Assembly (NCBI GenBank): GCA_003427395.1
Contig: BFEA01000331.1
Coordinates: forward strand, 327,864 to 353,645
Reading direction: 5' to 3'
DNA: 25,782 nt
Origin: Chara braunii
Taxonomy: Eukaryota; Streptophyta; Charophyceae; Charales; Characeae
A model generated the notes under the pieces. The model had not been told where the DNA came from, did no database searches, and saw nothing but the letters and a program-made list of their open reading frames with translations. Shown piece by piece: positions 8,601 to 18,876 of the stretch. A program made the translations under genes and the position numbers. Each line of letters starts with the position of its first letter. The stretch's first letter is position 1.

Positions 8601-9180
8601 TTCCTTGCTCGAGGGGGGGAACCGCTGCCACCAATATTGACACGGGTTTGTGGTCAGACAGAGAATTTGAGATGATTACAACTTGGAGGACCGGCGAAAA
8701 CATTTATTCGGAGCAAAAAATGACATCCAATCTCCTAGACACCACCGGGGTGTTGGAAGACCACTAGGTGTATTCCTTTTGGTGTGGGTGAAGCGTGCGA
8801 TAAGTGTCAAATAATCCCTTTTCCGCAAGCATCTCGTTGAGAGCTATGGTTGCGCCGGGCTGAGAAAGGGCGGAGGATGAATCTAGATCCTCGTTGAGAA
8901 CCGTGTTCCAATCCCCCCGATCAGAAGAAAATAAAAGTCTGGTATTACTTATGACAAACTATTGAAAAATTCAATTTTGGTTGAGTGATTAGGGGGGGCA
9001 TGATCCGGGCGATCCGAATTTGGGTAATATTAAGTACACCCAAGCGCTGAGCAGAAAATTTGTTAAACCATTGAAGGTATTCACAGGGAAGGGATTCCTC
9101 ACCGGAGACCCGGTCAATAACAATACCCCCTGGGGTGAGGGGTGTAATCGCTATATCAGACTTTGCGCATGCAACATTGC
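5640..9180 (-). pseudogene. Decayed L1-type LINE (endonuclease, RT, C-terminal domain)
   Basis: Read leftward, one ORF2 can be followed through several frames and stops. Endonuclease remnants: GDWN near 8905-8913 (usual GDFN), RLDVIF, and SDHKPV at 8645-8658. A linker follows (LEQPITLTKLSDAIRSMP, about 7930). RT: GVITPLYKKGDKRDIINY (7640-7810), an in-frame TAG where QSGF is expected (about 7632), then SGFILGRQ, LLIDFEKAYD (motif A, about 7520), a frameshifted SLRQGC block near 7345, and the catalytic box as LDDD at 7206-7217 instead of [FY]ADD. Then KSLSLMGSAL, FIWKGD, KKKKDRGLGILDPE, and a C-terminal part traceable to about 5740. It cannot be active. The 5' end is lost inside the endonuclease domain, next to an oppositely oriented LINE. 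Confidence 0.85.
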
Positions 9181-9189
9181 CTCACAAGA

Positions 9190-10380
9190 AGCATGAACTC
9201 CCCTCCAACACGCTCTGCTCCAAAGGACCAGGTTGTCCAAGGGGGTCAAGGGAATACAATACCCAACGAGAACATGACACGTCAACAACGGGTTCCCACC
9301 TCTCCCTTGGGCAAAGGCAAGAAGAGTGGAGAAAACCAGCCCATTGGCATGATTTTCCATTAACCGAACCCTCAACTGCAACCTCACACCTCAAGCCAGA
9401 AACAACCTTCAGAGGGGAATACACGCCCTCCAGGTTGGGCCAACACGCACAACAACTACTTACTCTAGGTGACCCCTCTTGGCTAATTAAGAGACCGACA
9501 AATGTAGACAAGCCTACCACACCACCTCGCCCCTTCCAACAAGCAATTATTGGGGGTACAACCTGTACAGGGAATGTCGACATCCGAAAACTCTTCCCCA
9601 TACAGAACCCTCTATCAGATAACCAGGGGCGACCGCTTCTAGTCAAGGAGGTAGCGACTGTCGCTCTTGACTCAGTTCCTCATGGAGACGGAATGGATTT
9701 GGACAGATTTCTCAGGGTCGGCTCCCCAAAGAGAACCAGACCCGAAGACTTCGATGTGAATAACCACAACACTCTCCGACATGGAGATGCAGGCTCGAGG
9801 CCGCATCAGACAGGTGTCTGTAGCGATCCCGCTGCTCCTCAAAACAACAAACCAAGGGCCATACGTACTACTCCTAGGAGATGACAGGGGAGGCTACACC
9901 GTGACCATCCCCCATTCCCTAGTCTTTGCACCTATGGACTCGTTACAAATGAGAACCTGGGCAAAAAGGTTGTGCAAGGGGTTTGCGCAGTGTGGTCGAT
10001 ACCCCACCACCCAGTCATCTTTTTCAACAAGATCAAGGTATCGGAGACAATCCACACCATCCATGCCCTGTGCCTGGATGCCATGGCTTTCCCCGGCGGT
10101 ACACACCAAGAAGCAGGTGCCAACTTTTATTGGCTCCCCTAAGCTGGTTTAAAGACACAAACAAGAAAGACAAAACGATCCCCGAGATCAATGATGGCAT
10201 CAGAGGTGAGGTCATCACAAAAATCAACATCGCTCTGTAGCTAGACAAAAAGATTTTCAGCAGAAGCTTTGTAGACCTGCTGAAGGCAGCATGGGGCCCC
10301 TCCTTGCTGAGCGTAGCATCTGCAGACAGTCACCCTGCAGGTTCACCGCCGTCCCAAGGAACCATCCAATTATAGGCCCC
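9190..10380 (+). pseudogene. LINE ORF1-like fragment (plus strand)
   Basis: Two overlapping frames look coding. The first runs to 9884 (Pro/Thr-rich, containing IRKLFPIQNPLSDNQGRPLL). The second, 9781 to about 10152, contains PYVLLLGDDRGGYTVTIPHS and WAKRLCKGFAQCGRYP, with a further shift giving FFNKIKVSETIHTIHALCLD. The first codons from 9135 are only antisense of the neighbouring LINE, so I start at about 9190. No zinc knuckle or RRM signature is clear. The assignment comes from position: it lies just upstream of, and in the same orientation as, a recognisable LINE endonuclease start. Frame switches mean it is broken. Confidence 0.55.
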
Positions 10381-10385
10381 ATCCG

Positions 10386-10676
10386 GTGGCACAAAATATG
10401 ATGGACTCCAAGATTAAGGTAGTATCTTGGAATGTTTATAGACTAGTCGATAAGAATAACAAACATAAATGGTTCAGGTTGAAATCCTGGATAAACGGTA
10501 ATCTCAATAATCAAATAATACTTGAGATCCGCAACGGGTGGTTAGGGCCCCAAATTTCGGCCCCGACAGAGGGTTCCAAGGGGGCACTAAGATCCTCATC
10601 CATAGTTCTATCTGCAAAATGATCTCCCACTTAGATTTCGATCCAAGAGGGAGATGGTCTAGAGTTACTCCGAGCC
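10386..10676 (+). pseudogene. LINE ORF2 N-terminus (APE endonuclease), truncated
   Basis: The frame from 10386 begins MAQNMMDSKIKVVSWNVYRL; IKVVSWNV is the typical first strand of APE-type LINE endonucleases (usual form SWNVNGL). It continues through NQIILEI, GWLGPQISAPTEGSKG, then a one-base shift to GTKILIHSSI and RGRWSRVTPSLDSRE. The glutamate expected in the LQET-type motif is replaced by a rearranged LNNQIILEI. The coding match stops where the 5-bp satellite begins at about 10677, so the rest of ORF2 (endonuclease C-terminus and RT) is missing. Confidence 0.75.
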
Positions 10677-12396
10677 TCGACTCGAGAGAATAGAGTAGAC
10701 TAAAGTTGAGTATAGTATAGTAGAGTATTATAGAGCATCATTAAGTAGACTAGAATATCGTAGACTCTGAGTAGAATATCATTAAGTAGAGAAGAGTATC
10801 GTAAAGTAAAGTAAATAAGCATACAATAGAGTATCATAGGTAGACTATTGTACGGTAAAGTATCATAGAGTAGAGTAAAGTACCATAAAGTAATGTATGA
10901 TAGAGTATAAGATTGTAGAGTAGAGTATCGCAGAGTAGAGTAACGCAGAGTAGACTAGCGTAGAGTAAAGTAGAGTAGGGTAGAGTGTCGCATAGTACAT
11001 TGTTGTAAAGTATCGTATCGTATCGTAAAATATGGTAGAGTATAGGAGAGTATAGTATCGTGGAGTATAATATCATAGGTTCGAGTATAATAGAGTAAAA
11101 CAAAATAAGGTTAAGTATCATAGCATAAATTATCGTAGCGTAGAGTATCGTCGAGTAGAATAAAGTATTGTAGAGTATCGTAGAGTAGAGTAGAGTAGAG
11201 TAGAATATCGTAGAGTAGAGTAGAATATTGTAGAGTAAAACAAAATACCATACAGTGAAGTATCATAGAATAGAGTATTGTCGAGTAGAATAGAGTATTG
11301 TAGAGCAGAGTAGAGTATCGTAGAGTAAAGTAGAGTAAAGTAGAATATAGTAGAGTAAAGTAGAGAAAAGTGAAGTAACGTAGAATATAATAGAGTAGAG
11401 TATAATACAGTAAAGTAGACTAGAGTGAAGTTAAGTAAAGTATCGTAGTGTAGAGTATAGTAGAGTAAAGTAGAGTACAATAGAGTACTATCATAAAGTA
11501 GTGTCTCGTCGAGTAGAGTATCATAAAGTGGTGTATTGTAGAGTATAGTAGATCAATGGCAACCTAAGGAAGAGTAACGCAAAGTAGAGTAGTGTAAAGG
11601 AAAGTAATTTACATTAGGCTATCGTAGAGTAGAGTAGAGTTTAGTATCGTCGAGTAGAGTATTGTAAAGTATAATATTGTAAAGTAAAGTATCGTAGAGT
11701 AAAGTATCGTAGAGTACAGTGTTGTGAGTATTGTATCATATCGTATCATATTGTAAAGTATCGTAGAGTAGAGTATAGTACAATATCGTAAAGTAAAGTA
11801 CAATACAGTATCGTAGAGTATAACTTCGTAGAGTATACCATTATAGAGTAGAGTTTTGTATCGTGGAGTAAAGTATCACATTGTAGAGAATCGTTGGAAA
11901 CGTATCGTAGAGTAGAGTTGAGTATCGTAGTGTAGAGTAACGTTAAGCAGAGTTAGTGTATTTTAGAGTAGATTATTGTAGAGTGCAATATTGTAAAATG
12001 AAGTATCGTAGAGTAAATTAGAGCAGAGCAATGAAAAGTAAAGTAGTGCAAAGTAGAGTAACCCAGAGTACAATAGACTATCGTGTGGTAGAGTTTCATA
12101 GAGTACAGTAGAGTATCATGGAATATGATAAAGTATCATAAAGTAATGTAGGGTATAATGAAGTAGAGTATCGTAAAGTATCGTAGAGTACTGCGCAGTA
12201 GAGTACTGTAGAGTATGCTAGAGTATAATAAAGTACCGTAGAGTAGAGTACCATCCACAATGATAAAGTATCGTATAGTAGAGTATCATGAAGTAGAGTA
12301 GAGTATTGTAGAGTAGAGTACCATATTGTAGAGTACATTAGAGTAGAGTATCATAGAGTACAATACTGTACAGAAGAGTATCGTATAATATCGTAG
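10677..12396. repeat. 5-bp-periodic satellite, left arm (GTAGA/GTATC/GTAAA)
   Basis: About 1.7 kb of degenerate pentamers whose register is fixed by GTA: GTAGA, GTATC and GTAAA alternate irregularly, with GTACA, GTATT and CATAG-type variants. The minus strand almost never forms TAA, TAG or TGA, which produces long Tyr/Leu/Ser/Thr-rich reading frames that are not genes. A non-repeat blip lies at 11550-11575. The left edge cuts the LINE endonuclease. Confidence 0.95.
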
Positions 12397-12505
12397 GCCG
12401 GGTAGCACGACGTACGTGTACGCGGGTTGCGCGCACACCCGTACGAGTATTCCTGTACACGATATGTACGCGCGTAAAAATGTTATGCAAAAAGATATTT
12501 CAAAC

Positions 12506-12839
12506 CTGCGTAGCATCGCAGCATCGCCTTCGGGCTCGGTGACCGAACCCTAACGCTCGGTCCCAAGCCCGAACGTGGCCCAAAATCGACTGAGCCCGAA
12601 CATTTTTGTTATTTTTATTATTATTATTTTTTTTAAACATATATAGGGGTTGGGGGCCCCCTGGGGACATTGCTCATCACTCTTGAACATATACACACAC
12701 ATACACACACACCACACACACGCACACATACACACCCCACACACACCCAGTACACCACACACACACGAGGACGCGTTCGGTAGCCCCCTTATTTATGCTC
12801 GGCCGAACACGTTTGGTTCCCTCTCGGCGTGCTACGCAG
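12506..12839. mobile_element. Nested TIR element E1b with 8-bp target duplication
   Basis: 334 bp with inverted ends CTGCGTAGCA (12506-12515) and TGCTACGCAG (12830-12839). Target duplication TTTCAAAC occurs at 12498-12505 and 12840-12847. Removing the element and one copy rejoins TGTTATGCAAAAAGATAT to TTTCAAACAACTTTT, which matches the intact core at 12976-13010. The subterminal parts carry CGAAC/GTTCGG and CTCGG repeats. The interior includes GGGGGCCCCC and a (CA)n tract. The 8-bp duplication indicates a hAT-type transposase supplied in trans. Confidence 0.85.
12691..12770. repeat. (CA)n microsatellite inside E1b
   Basis: An interrupted CA tract (ATACACACAC, ACCACACACACGC and similar) filling the centre of the nested element. 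Confidence 0.9.
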
Positions 12840-13352
12840 TTTCAAACAACTTTTATTTGAGACTCATCTCAAACTCGAGTTAAAAATCAAAGACACAAAG
12901 AACAAACAAATTGAAATAATTAAAACAAAAAATAAAAAAAATAGAAAAAATAAAAACAAACTTTTGTAACAAGTATATGTTATGCAAAAACATGATACAA
13001 ACAACTTATGTCTGGGAGTCATCCCTGAATTCCCAACCAAACTCGAGTAATAAATCAAAAACACTAAAAAAAAATAATATTATCATAATAATTGAAAAAC
13101 TATTTAAAATATATATATTTTTAACTTTTAAGTTTTATTATCTTGAAGTTTTCTTTAATTTTTTTGATTCTTAAATCGAAATTGGCTGGAAATTTGGGTA
13201 TGACTCCCAAACAAAAGTTCTTTGTATTATTATTCCGCACAAAATCATTTGTTTTTAGATTTTTTTTATTATTTTTTTTTAACGTACGCATACGCACAAT
13301 TTTAGGCTCGTACGCGTATGCTGGAATACGTACACGTACGGGGTGCTACACA

Positions 13353-14330
13353 TATCGTAGCGTACAATAGAGTACAGTATCGTAGAGTATTGTAGAGTAG
13401 AGTAGAACAGACTATAGTATAGTAGAGTAGAGTAGAGTAGAGTAAAGTAGAGTAGAGTAGTGTAAAGGAGAGTAGAGTATAGTAAAGTAGAGTAGAGTAA
13501 AGTAGAGTAGAGGAGAGGAGAGTAGAGTAGAGTAAAGTAGAGTTGAGTAGAGTAGAGTATAGTAGAGTAACATAGAGTAGAGTAGAGTAGAGTAGAGTAG
13601 AGTAGAGGAGAGGAGAGTAATGTGGAGTAGTGTAAAGTAGAGTAGAGTAGAGTATAGTAGAGTAGTAGAGACTCTGTGACGTGGCGATCTTAAGAGTAAA
13701 GTAGCTTAGAATAGAGGAACATATAGTATCGTATCGTATTGTATCGTATCATATCATATCGTATCGTATCGTATTGTATCGTATCGTATCATATCGTATC
13801 GTATCGTATCGTATCGTATCGTATTGTATCGTATCGTATCATATGGTATCGTATCGTATCGTATCGTATCGTATCGTATCGTATCGTATCGTATCGTATC
13901 GTATCGTATCGTATCGTAAAATGGAGTGGAGTTGAGTAGAGTAGAGTAGAGTAGACTAGAGTCGAGTAGAGTAGTTTGGAGTATAGTAGAGTAGTATATC
14001 GTAAAGTAGAGTATCAGATAGTATCGTATCGTATCGTAGCGTATCGTATCGTATCGTATCGTATCGTATCGTATCGTATCGTATCGTATCATATCGTATC
14101 GTATCGTATCGTAAAGTGGAATGGAGTTGAGTAGAGTAGAGTAGTTTGGAGTACAGTAGAGTAGTATATCGCAAAGTAGAGTATCAGATAGTAGAGTAGA
14201 GTAGAATATTGCAAAGTAGAGTATCAGATAGTAGAGTGAAGTATTGTTGAGTAGAGGAAAGTATCGGACAATAAAATAAAGTAGCGTATAGTAGAGTGTG
14301 TAGAGTAGAGTAGAGTTGAGTATTGTAGAG
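13353..14330. repeat. 5-bp-periodic satellite, right arm with homogenised blocks
   Basis: It continues the satellite but in purer blocks: (TAGAG)n at about 13392-13665, (GTATC)n at 13725-13917 and again at about 14025-14113. The junction block after each GTATC run recurs: an AAAATGGAGTGGAGTTGAG type sequence, then GAGTAGTATATCG and AAAGTAGAGTATCAGATAG at 13916-14022, 14112-14190, and in shortened form at 14205-14235. This forms a higher-order unit of about 190 bp. Minus-strand frames up to 197 residues here are composition artefacts. Confidence 0.93.
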
Positions 14331-14604
14331 TTGGCTGACCCATCCACGAATTTCCAAGATTAGTTCTTGTGACATTTTCACATTCGCCCCTTATTCTTTC
14401 CAGGCTTTGTGATTAGGACGCTGTCAAACGAATAAAAAAAATCGAGCATTTTCAAGATGTGTGCAATAAAACCCAAAGTATTTATGACGGCCTTTCGTGG
14501 TTATGCATCTTCAGTAAAACAGCCTTACTATCTTGCCCAGTACACAATGAATAGCTATATCTAGACAGAAAGCTGGCCCAAATACAACTATAATCACCAT
14601 GCAT
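14331..14604. other. Unassigned sequence between satellite and element E2
   Basis: Ordinary-composition DNA without ORF, RNA-like motif or visible repeat. Its last 8 bases (CCATGCAT, 14597-14604) are the left target duplication of the following element. Confidence 0.5.
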
Positions 14605-14887
14605 CTAGGCTATCAGTCGGGCCGCCCGGGTCACCCTGTTTTCTTGGGCGGCCCGACTGGAAAGGATCGGGGAAGGTCCCAACAAGAAGGAAAAAAAAAA
14701 CCGAAATCCAAAAATTCCGAAAACAAATTATGTTATGCCGAAAAATAAACCAAACAACTTTCGCCTCTGGGTGATATCAAAATTATTTACCAAATTTAAA
14801 ATAAAGGATAAAAATAATAACGCTTTTATTTTTTTATTTTTTTTGGCCCGGCAGGGCAAGTGGTCCCGGGTAACTCTAGTAGCTTAG
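14605..14887. mobile_element. hAT-like TIR element E2 with GC-rich hairpin
   Basis: 283 bp. It starts CTAGGCTATCAG; the reverse complement of its end starts CTAAGCTACTAG (9 of 12 matching). Flanks CCATGCAT (14597-14604) and CCGTGCAT (14888-14895) form an 8-bp target duplication with one mismatch. The left subterminal region is a perfect 14-bp inverted repeat, CAGTCGGGCCGCCC (14614-14627) and its complement (14646-14659). The right end has CCCGG/GGGC words. The interior holds the shared core TTATGTTATGC, AAAAATAAAC, AACAACTTTCGCCT, ATATCAAAATT. It encodes no protein. Confidence 0.72.
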
Positions 14888-15842
14888 CCGTGCATTCTAT
14901 TCAGCAAAGGCGGCATGGCATGTCCCAACCAGCGTCCGTGGTTGTCTTGAACTGAAACTAGTCTCCAACCTGTCTTTCTTTTTTTTCTTTCCTTCTTTTT
15001 GAAACTTGTTGTTCCAGGAGACCCTGTTGAATGGTGTGGTAACAACATCCTCGTTAAGCAGGCCTGGTGTTCAAGGCTCAATCTATTAGTGGGGAGCAAC
15101 ACCTGCTGGAAACCGGGTCCAGCGTCCCTGTACAACTGAATGATTGTATGGACTGTAGTCTTGTTTGTGCTTTCTGGGTGTGGGTGCCCCGACTCTGAGC
15201 GCCGCGGCCTTTGTAGCTTGTCTCCCTCCCATCCTGTACGCATAAGTCCTACGGGTCTTTTTCTTCCCCCGGGGCTCTCAAATCCCTCCAAATTCCATGT
15301 ATGGATTCCCCAAGTCTTTAACCCCTTGCTAAGCCCTATCAGTGTTCCTTTTGGACAGTCCCCCTCGCTCAACGTTCCGGGGATTTTTTTTGGGGGGGGA
15401 CATTTGCGCCAATCTATTCGTGGGGAGCAACACGTGCTGGGAACCAGGCCCAGCGTCCCATAGGAAATCATACAAAACATGTGATGCACCGGAGCCATTA
15501 TCCGTCTCCGGCTAAGAATCAATCAGAAAATTCCAAAAAGGAAGAGCTAAACTCCTGCCCAAAGACATACAAAGCCCAAACCTAACCCCAAGTGACGTTC
15601 AGTCACCCACCCTCAACCTGCCTCAACCCCCTATTCTCATTACCGAGCCATCCTGTCTTTCAAATTGGATTGTTCACTGCTAGACTGCTAGTAGCAAGGA
15701 GGATGATTGTCCAAGTGCTAGCCATTTCCCTCATTAAGGAGGAAAGTTGTCCAAGTTGTAGCACCTAGTGGTATCGTATTGACCATGATTCGAACTCATG
15801 ACTCGTTTTCGGAAAGTTCAATGTGGGTATATCCTTGGCCGA
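14888..15842. other. Unassigned region with two copies of a ~50-bp motif
   Basis: A minus-strand frame of 212 residues (15522-14884) spans it, but it has no recognisable domain and overlaps repeat copies. Two direct copies of CAATCTATT-N-GTGGGGAGCAACAC followed by CAGCGTCCC lie at 15079-15130 and 15410-15460; a third occurs at 20151-20193. At 15785-15801 the minus strand can form a tRNA T-arm (stem CATGA/TCATG, loop GTTCGAA), but no complete tRNA fold or A box is convincing around it. Confidence 0.45.
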
Positions 15843-15847
15843 CAAGG

Positions 15848-16032
15848 TTTTTTTATTTTATTTTATTTTAATAAGTCCAGGGTGTTGCAGAGGTCATTTA
15901 CTAGGCTCACATTGATCGCCGGAAGCGGTCAGCCATGGTTGCCCTGAAGAGACGAGGCTACCTCGCATCCCATCCTCGCGTCAATACTCCTAGCGCACCC
16001 CCTATTCCTACCATCCTACCTCAGTGTGACCA
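15848..16032 (-). repeat. Dispersed retroposon-like repeat R2, copy 2, with A-rich tail
   Basis: The plus-strand T-rich tract (TTTTATTTTATTTTATTTTA, 15853-15872) and AAGTCCAGGGTGTTGCAGAGG correspond to the tail module at 1678-1740. The body from 15904 matches 2452-2586. On the minus strand it reads body, then 3' end, then A-rich tail, as expected of a SINE or a truncated LINE. It also serves as the empty-site comparison for the MITE at 2342-2449. Confidence 0.7.
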
Positions 16033-17460
16033 ACACTTAGGAGTCAGGACCATTACCGCACCATCGAGGGGAACTTGGACCAAACAGTAGTGACAGGCAC
16101 CAGGGATAGTGACCCAGACCTGATGGAAGCGTAGTTGAACAAGCCTTGTTGTACGGGAACTTCAGACGCTAGACTCAAGCAATCACCTATTAGCCCGACT
16201 AGTAACTCGCACCCTCTCTTATCATCGAGACGCCTATCATCATTATTAGTTGGTCGTGACCTGCTCCTAGCCCAATGGTTATGTATGTGTGTGTGCTCTG
16301 TATTGTAGGTATGTGCCCTTAGGCTATGCGTATGTTTGTAATGTGTGAGGACCTGTAGCAGACGCTTCTCCCCACCATGGAGCATCTGCGAAGTGAGTAC
16401 CCGTGAGAGGTGCTCGTATCACCTCCACCAGTACCTGTGTGAGCTATGTGTAGGTAGCATGTATAGCCCCCTAGAAGCACCTTGCCTCGACATAGCGGAG
16501 GGGCGATCCTATGCGCCCTTAATCTGTTGCCTACGAATAGACAACCCTCTCAAGACCCTGGTCATCCGCTTGGGCTCCTCCCCCCCAAAAGGACCCATGC
16601 CTACTTGATATATCCTCAGTAGTAGACTATATCCCACCTCTCAGCAGATTCCGATCATCGACTAGGTTCTTCCTATAGGGATCAGAAGGGACAAATTACA
16701 AATTCAGTAGGTGGTGGGCCATCATTCGTCCTTCCACGAGCCCCCGGCCTCGTCCCTCCGATGTGCCTTAATCTATGTGTGTAAGGTATGTGATGGATTG
16801 ACTATCATGGTAGGTGTGTTTTTATACGAGAAAAGGTAAATCTGAAGGGGTTAGAGATGGTTGAACAAATTGTTCAATTTGTACAAACAGAGATCAGAGC
16901 CCAATAGGCGGCCGTCACATCCAAATTACGTAATTGTCAACAAAAGAAAGACATTCAAAAGGCAATTCAGAACTTTACTGAGGACTGGCTGGGGCTACTG
17001 GGGGAAGGAGCCTTGGGGAGGTGCTATGGCCAGGAGAAGGGGGGAGGGAGAAATCCTTCAAAAGGGACTTTCTGCTCATCTTCAGGGACTGGTTCACACT
17101 TCGTTCAGGAGCTACTCACAGAGCTACAATCTTTTTTGTAGATCCTTTTCCCCCTTCTGAGCTTGTCCTTGTAGAGATGCAATGTTTTGGCTTTGAAGGG
17201 AATTGACAATTTCAGGATAATCTTATGAAGGGCAGTAGTGGTAGCCAGTGATGAATGTTATACTTGGCAGTCCCTAAGGGACTGAAGACTATGAATCCCC
17301 CTAATCGCGGTCGCCGCGGGCACAACCATGGCCCGCTGCCGCGGTCATGACCCCGGCGGCTGCGGTCTGTCACAGCCCGCCACGACCAAGGGGAAAGGGG
17401 GTTGGGGGTGGGGGTTTCGGATTGGGGCTCCGTAACCTCGACCCTACCCCCTCGAACAGA
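16033..17460. other. Unassigned sequence, GC-rich patch at 17300-17400
   Basis: Several short frames occur in both strands, none above 110 residues, with no recognisable domain or consistent coding bias. 17304-17395 is very GC-rich with repeated CGCGGTC/CCGCGG/TGCGGTC words, reminiscent of subterminal repeats of the TIR elements elsewhere here, but no matching terminal repeat or core was found. A G-rich run follows (GGGGGTTGGGGGTGGGGG, about 17397-17416). Confidence 0.4.
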
Positions 17461-17536
17461 AAAAAGTTAAAAAAATAAAATTTGGGGGGGTGGTTTTTTG
17501 TATGTGAAAAAAATAAAATAAAAAATAAAAATAAAT

Positions 17537-17682
17537 ATTGATTGATTGTTTTTTTTATTATTGATTGATTGATTGATTGATTGATGGATTGATTGATGGA
17601 TTGATGAATTGATTGATTGATTGATTGGTGGGGGAGGGGTCATCCCTCCTCTTCCCCCGGCACACGCACACACACACACACA

Positions 17683-17738
<56 letters not shown>
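17537..17738. repeat. (ATTG)n and (CA)n microsatellites
   Basis: (ATTG)n/(TTGA)n at 17537-17548 and 17560-17626, a short unique spacer, then (CA)n at 17661-17738 with one T interruption. Confidence 0.95.
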
Positions 17739-17739
<1 letters not shown>

Positions 17740-17741
<2 letters not shown>

Positions 17742-18594
17742 AGTTTTATGTCTGTCTGATTTCCTCTCAATTTTTCCAAGTCTTTTTGCTTATCCAACAG
17801 AACACCCTTAAGTAGTGCCAAACAGTCGGTGGTTCGTCGTTTGGAGTGCCTATTGCACTCTTATGGGGGCCGCTTAGTTCGGGATGTCAGTGTTGCCTGT
17901 GGGTGATGACGGATGCTCGTCGGAGTAACTTCCTGGCTCAGTGGGTGGTGGGAACCAACAGCCTGTGGGGTTCAATCGTGATGTGACGAGGTCATGAGCT
18001 GCTTTGCTCCGTGTTGGATGTGTGGACTGCCTTGTCTACGCTCCACCGCTGCCTTGCTGCCTGTCCCGCTTGCTTTGCATGTGGTTTTCTGCAAGTTGTT
18101 GTGAACATCGTACCTTTTTCGCTTATTGCTCTTTGTTGGTTACCTGCACGCCCTCCTCCCCCATGTCCTCCACCTTATGTGACTTGCAACCTCTTGTTGT
18201 CTAGTGCCTTGTTACCTCGCCATTATTTGCCTCACTGTGTTTTGCCTTAACGGCCTTTGCATCGTGGTATTCCATGGGTATCTTAGCCGGGCGCATGAGG
18301 ACACCTAACCCTCTAATGAGCCTTAACGGGAGCAAGCGTCAAAAAACGTGTGAAGGGATGTTTCATCCCTCCTCTGTTGGTCACTACACCAACCTTGACG
18401 GTTATGCCATTGTTGCTCCCCGCCCTTCCTCTCTCCTCCACCATCTTCTCTTCTACGGACCTTTGGACTTGTCGACGGGTATTGATGGTACGTGGAATGG
18501 GACAGACCGACGAACGGGAACGCGGCCAAGCATTAGGTGAGTGAATTAGACATGAGGTTCCCGTGTATCTGGTTTCTTTGTTATATTACTTTAC
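17740..18594. other. Unassigned sequence
   Basis: Mixed composition with short overlapping frames (for example 18011-18250 and 18274-18540, under 90 residues). Nothing in them resembles a known domain, and no splice-like exon structure with coding support is visible. Confidence 0.4.
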
Positions 18595-18621
18595 ACGCAC
18601 AAACATACACGTGCGTGCACG

Positions 18622-18659
<38 letters not shown>

Positions 18660-18876
18660 TGTGCGCGTGCACACACACACAAACATACACACAAACACAC
18701 ACACACACACACACACGTGCGCGCGCACGCCCACTCACACATAGACACACATAAGTGCGCGCACATATACACACACACACACACATACACACAAACTAGC
18801 GCATTCATTTTTTTTTTCTTTCTAATCAATCAATCAATCAATCAACCAATTATAGTCAATCAATCAATCAATCAAT
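18595..18876. repeat. (CA)n with CG interruptions, then (AATC)n
   Basis: Interrupted (CA)n from 18595 to about 18794 with GTGCGCGCGCAC-type alternating purine-pyrimidine inserts that could adopt Z-DNA, followed by a T-run and (AATC)n/(CAAT)n at 18824-18876. Confidence 0.93.

Larger units (their letters stand above)
12397..13352. mobile_element. hAT-like TIR element E1 inserted in satellite (contains nested E1b)
   Basis: It interrupts the satellite. The ends share GTAGCAC-NN-CGTACGTGTACG as inverted repeats (12402-12422 and 13329-13349, 19 of 21 matching). Flanking TATCGTAG on both sides (12389-12396, 13353-13360) fits an 8-bp target duplication, but the satellite is rich in this word, so it is weak and exact ends are uncertain. 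Both subterminal regions are full of CGTACG-type palindromes. The interior is A/T-rich and holds three copies of a core (TGTTATGCAAAAA, then CAAACAACTT, then CTCGAG): one split at 12480-12890, one at 12976-13055, one inverted at 13175-13255. No transposase is encoded; non-autonomous. Confidence 0.72.

Noticed and set aside
12411-13345. CRISPR-like array or origin from repeated CGTACG palindromes
   Set aside because: No regular spacing or spacers, eukaryotic context; the palindromes are subterminal repeats of a TIR element.
10834-14381. Long minus-strand reading frames rich in Tyr, Leu, Ser, Thr, Asp and Ile (up to 197 residues)
   Set aside because: They arise because the pentamer satellite contains almost no stop codons on that strand; the period of 15 bases gives a 5-residue peptide repeat. 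No start context or domain.
14884-15522. 212-residue minus-strand frame
   Set aside because: Overlaps two copies of a dispersed motif and the edge of element E2's target site; no domain, low-complexity Lys run from a T-rich tract.
15764-15840. tRNA gene on the minus strand
   Set aside because: Only a T-arm (CATGA, GTTCGAA, TCATG) is convincing; no acceptor stem, anticodon arm or A box at correct spacing.
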